This document shows, piece after piece, positions 62,967 through 64,000 of a stretch of DNA of 64,000 nt; within the stretch, counting starts at the first letter, position 1; every line of letters begins with the position of its first letter. The stretch comes from Candidatus Cloacimonadota bacterium (GTDB taxonomy: Bacteria > Cloacimonadota > Cloacimonadia > Cloacimonadales > Cloacimonadaceae). The position numbers and the translations under genes are program-made. The notes below the pieces were generated by a model, which saw nothing but the letters and a program-made list of their open reading frames with translations, ran no database searches and was not told the origin of the DNA. Where the stretch lies: assembly GCA_012728875.1 (NCBI GenBank), contig JAAYEF010000021.1, forward strand, positions 33,283 through 97,282, given 5' to 3'.

Positions 62967-64000
62967 TTAGTTTATTGCTGTGATGCGGAAAAAGCGGGCT
63001 CGAACGTTTGGGGTCAGGTATTGGGTCACCACACCGTCGGAGAGGTTTTGGTCGATGATGTATTGGATATACTGGGTGTAAACCCCGTCGGGCGTGTCGG
63101 AAGCCCAGACCGTATAAGCCATGGCTTCAGGCACTTGAGCCCAAACGAGCTCAATGGTTCCAGCGTTTTCGGTAAAGCTCAGAATCTGCGGAGTGACGAG
63201 GTTGGTTCCATCTCCAATGATGATTTGCCTGCCAAAAACCGTTCCGTTGTAGGGACGCCAGGTGCCCAAGATGGTGGGATCAGCATTGTAGTTGAGGGTA
63301 TAGCTGTTTTGTTGCACAACGCCATTGAACCACCATTGTGAAGCCCCGATCTCTGAAACCAGATACAGTCTTCCGCTCCAGTTTATGGTTCCGGCATTGC
63401 GGATGTATTGATCCTGGGTTCCGTTGATATAGAGGTATCTGCTGTCGATGCTGTTGTAGTTATACAAGTCTCCAGCCACGTTCAAGTTCAGGGTGGCGTT
63501 GGCTCCATAGCTGATGGTGCCATAGTTTTTCAGCATGCTTCCCACCGTGACGTTAACAGCGTAATACGTTGGCGTACTGATGGTTCCCTTGTTTGTCAGG
63601 GTGCCTGAAATGGTGTTGGGTCCATTCAGGTGAACTGTCCCGTCAAACCCGATATTGTTTGCCTGAAAGGTATGTAAAACAGGGGGTTGGTTGCTGTCAT
63701 TGAGTATTCCGTTGATATAATTTGCTCCATTGCCGGAAAAAATGGCATTTTGGAAGCTTCCGCCGATGAGAGAAATGCTGCGATCAATCCCGTTATAATA
63801 CATGAACAGGTTGTTGTTTTTCAAATCAATGACGCTGTCCTTGAAACTCAAGTTTGAAAGCAATTCGATGTTGCCGCTGCCTGCATCGGCTGTGAAGTTT
63901 GAGTTTGTGATGGGCTCGGCAGAGCTTGATTGATAGAGCTGATGCGGACCGGGGGCAATCAACTTGATGTTATTGGCGTTAATGCTGCCATTGTTATGAA
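62967..64000 (-). CDS. C-terminal part of a large secreted repeat protein
   Basis: An incomplete gene: the frame is open at the window edge, and reading upstream gives NNGSINANNIKLIAPGPHQ, so TTG 63962 is not the start. More than 340 residues are visible. The first 230 are Asn/Gly/Thr-rich beta-helix-like sequence (TISGTLTNKGTISTPTYY, NYGTISYGANATLNL) typical of secreted adhesins. The final 90 residues resemble a fibronectin III domain (VWAQVPEAMAYTVWASDT) and end RARFFRITAIN. Secretion and surface attachment are inferred from this composition; the signal peptide is not in the window. Confidence 0.72.
   Translation of the reverse strand, partial: HNNGSINANNIKLIAPGPHQLYQSSSAEPITNSNFTADAGSGNIELLSNLSFKDSVIDLKNNNLFMYYNGIDRSISLIGGSFQNAIFSGNGANYINGILNDSNQPPVLHTFQANNIGFDGTVHLNGPNTISGTLTNKGTISTPTYYAVNVTVGSMLKNYGTISYGANATLNLNVAGDLYNYNSIDSRYLYINGTQDQYIRNAGTINWSGRLYLVSEIGASQWWFNGVVQQNSYTLNYNADPTILGTWRPYNGTVFGRQIIIGDGTNLVTPQILSFTENAGTIELVWAQVPEAMAYTVWASDTPDGVYTQYIQYIIDQNLSDGVVTQYLTPNVRARFFRITAIN

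Overview
The window reads as the chromosome of an anaerobic, Gram-negative-type bacterium carrying one large foreign defence island. Lipobox and outer-membrane-type proteins, a desulfoferrodoxin/rubrerythrin/rubredoxin cluster, DUF5723 and long secreted repeat proteins, and frequent TTG starts suit the FCB group; Candidatus Cloacimonadota is my best guess. This is inference from gene content, and no rRNA or tRNA gene is present to confirm it.

Layout. 1-2177: core genes, the end of fabF, rnc (RNase III) and a radical SAM gene, closed by a strong terminator. 2178-34501: a more AT-rich accessory island. It opens with a Mu-like transposition module (S24 repressor, small DNA-binding protein, DDE transposase, MuB-like ATPase, HTH protein; about 2.6-8.1 kb) with a cluster of short repeated sites. 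Next comes an oppositely oriented ATPase plus nuclease pair (8.2-10.1 kb). Then a 24-kb run of + strand genes behind a good sigma70-type promoter: a small HTH regulator, a DUF4007 protein (SspB-like), a P-loop ATPase (SspC-like), a DndC/SspD-type PP-loop sulfurtransferase, a DndA/SspA-type cysteine desulfurase, DptF/G/H-like (SspFGH-like) restriction genes, a second divergent DUF4007-like protein with a second giant ATPase, a DUF6602 protein and a reverse transcriptase. Many of these genes overlap by 4-8 bases, so they are probably translated as one unit.

How the island may work. Cysteine desulfurase and the PP-loop protein would supply sulfur for DNA phosphorothioation. The DUF4007 protein and the first ATPase would select and nick the DNA, and F/G/H would attack unmodified DNA. 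The first seven proteins match the published SspABCD-SspFGH architecture. The unusual parts are the second DUF4007/ATPase pair, the DUF6602 and reverse transcriptase genes, and a possible sulfur-binding domain at the N terminus of the F protein.

34502-64000: ordinary chromosome. It holds an envelope cluster (lipoprotein, DUF5723 protein, VWA-like membrane protein), a PHP-only DnaE-like protein, a polysaccharide deacetylase with a methyltransferase, an oxygen-defence operon ending in tsaB, fructose-bisphosphate aldolase with GAPDH, rmuC with a LexA-like repressor, a GNAT/DUF2752/Ser-Thr kinase operon, polA, a very large PPDK-like protein with a second GAPDH-like protein, and the C-terminal end of a secreted protein that runs off the right edge.
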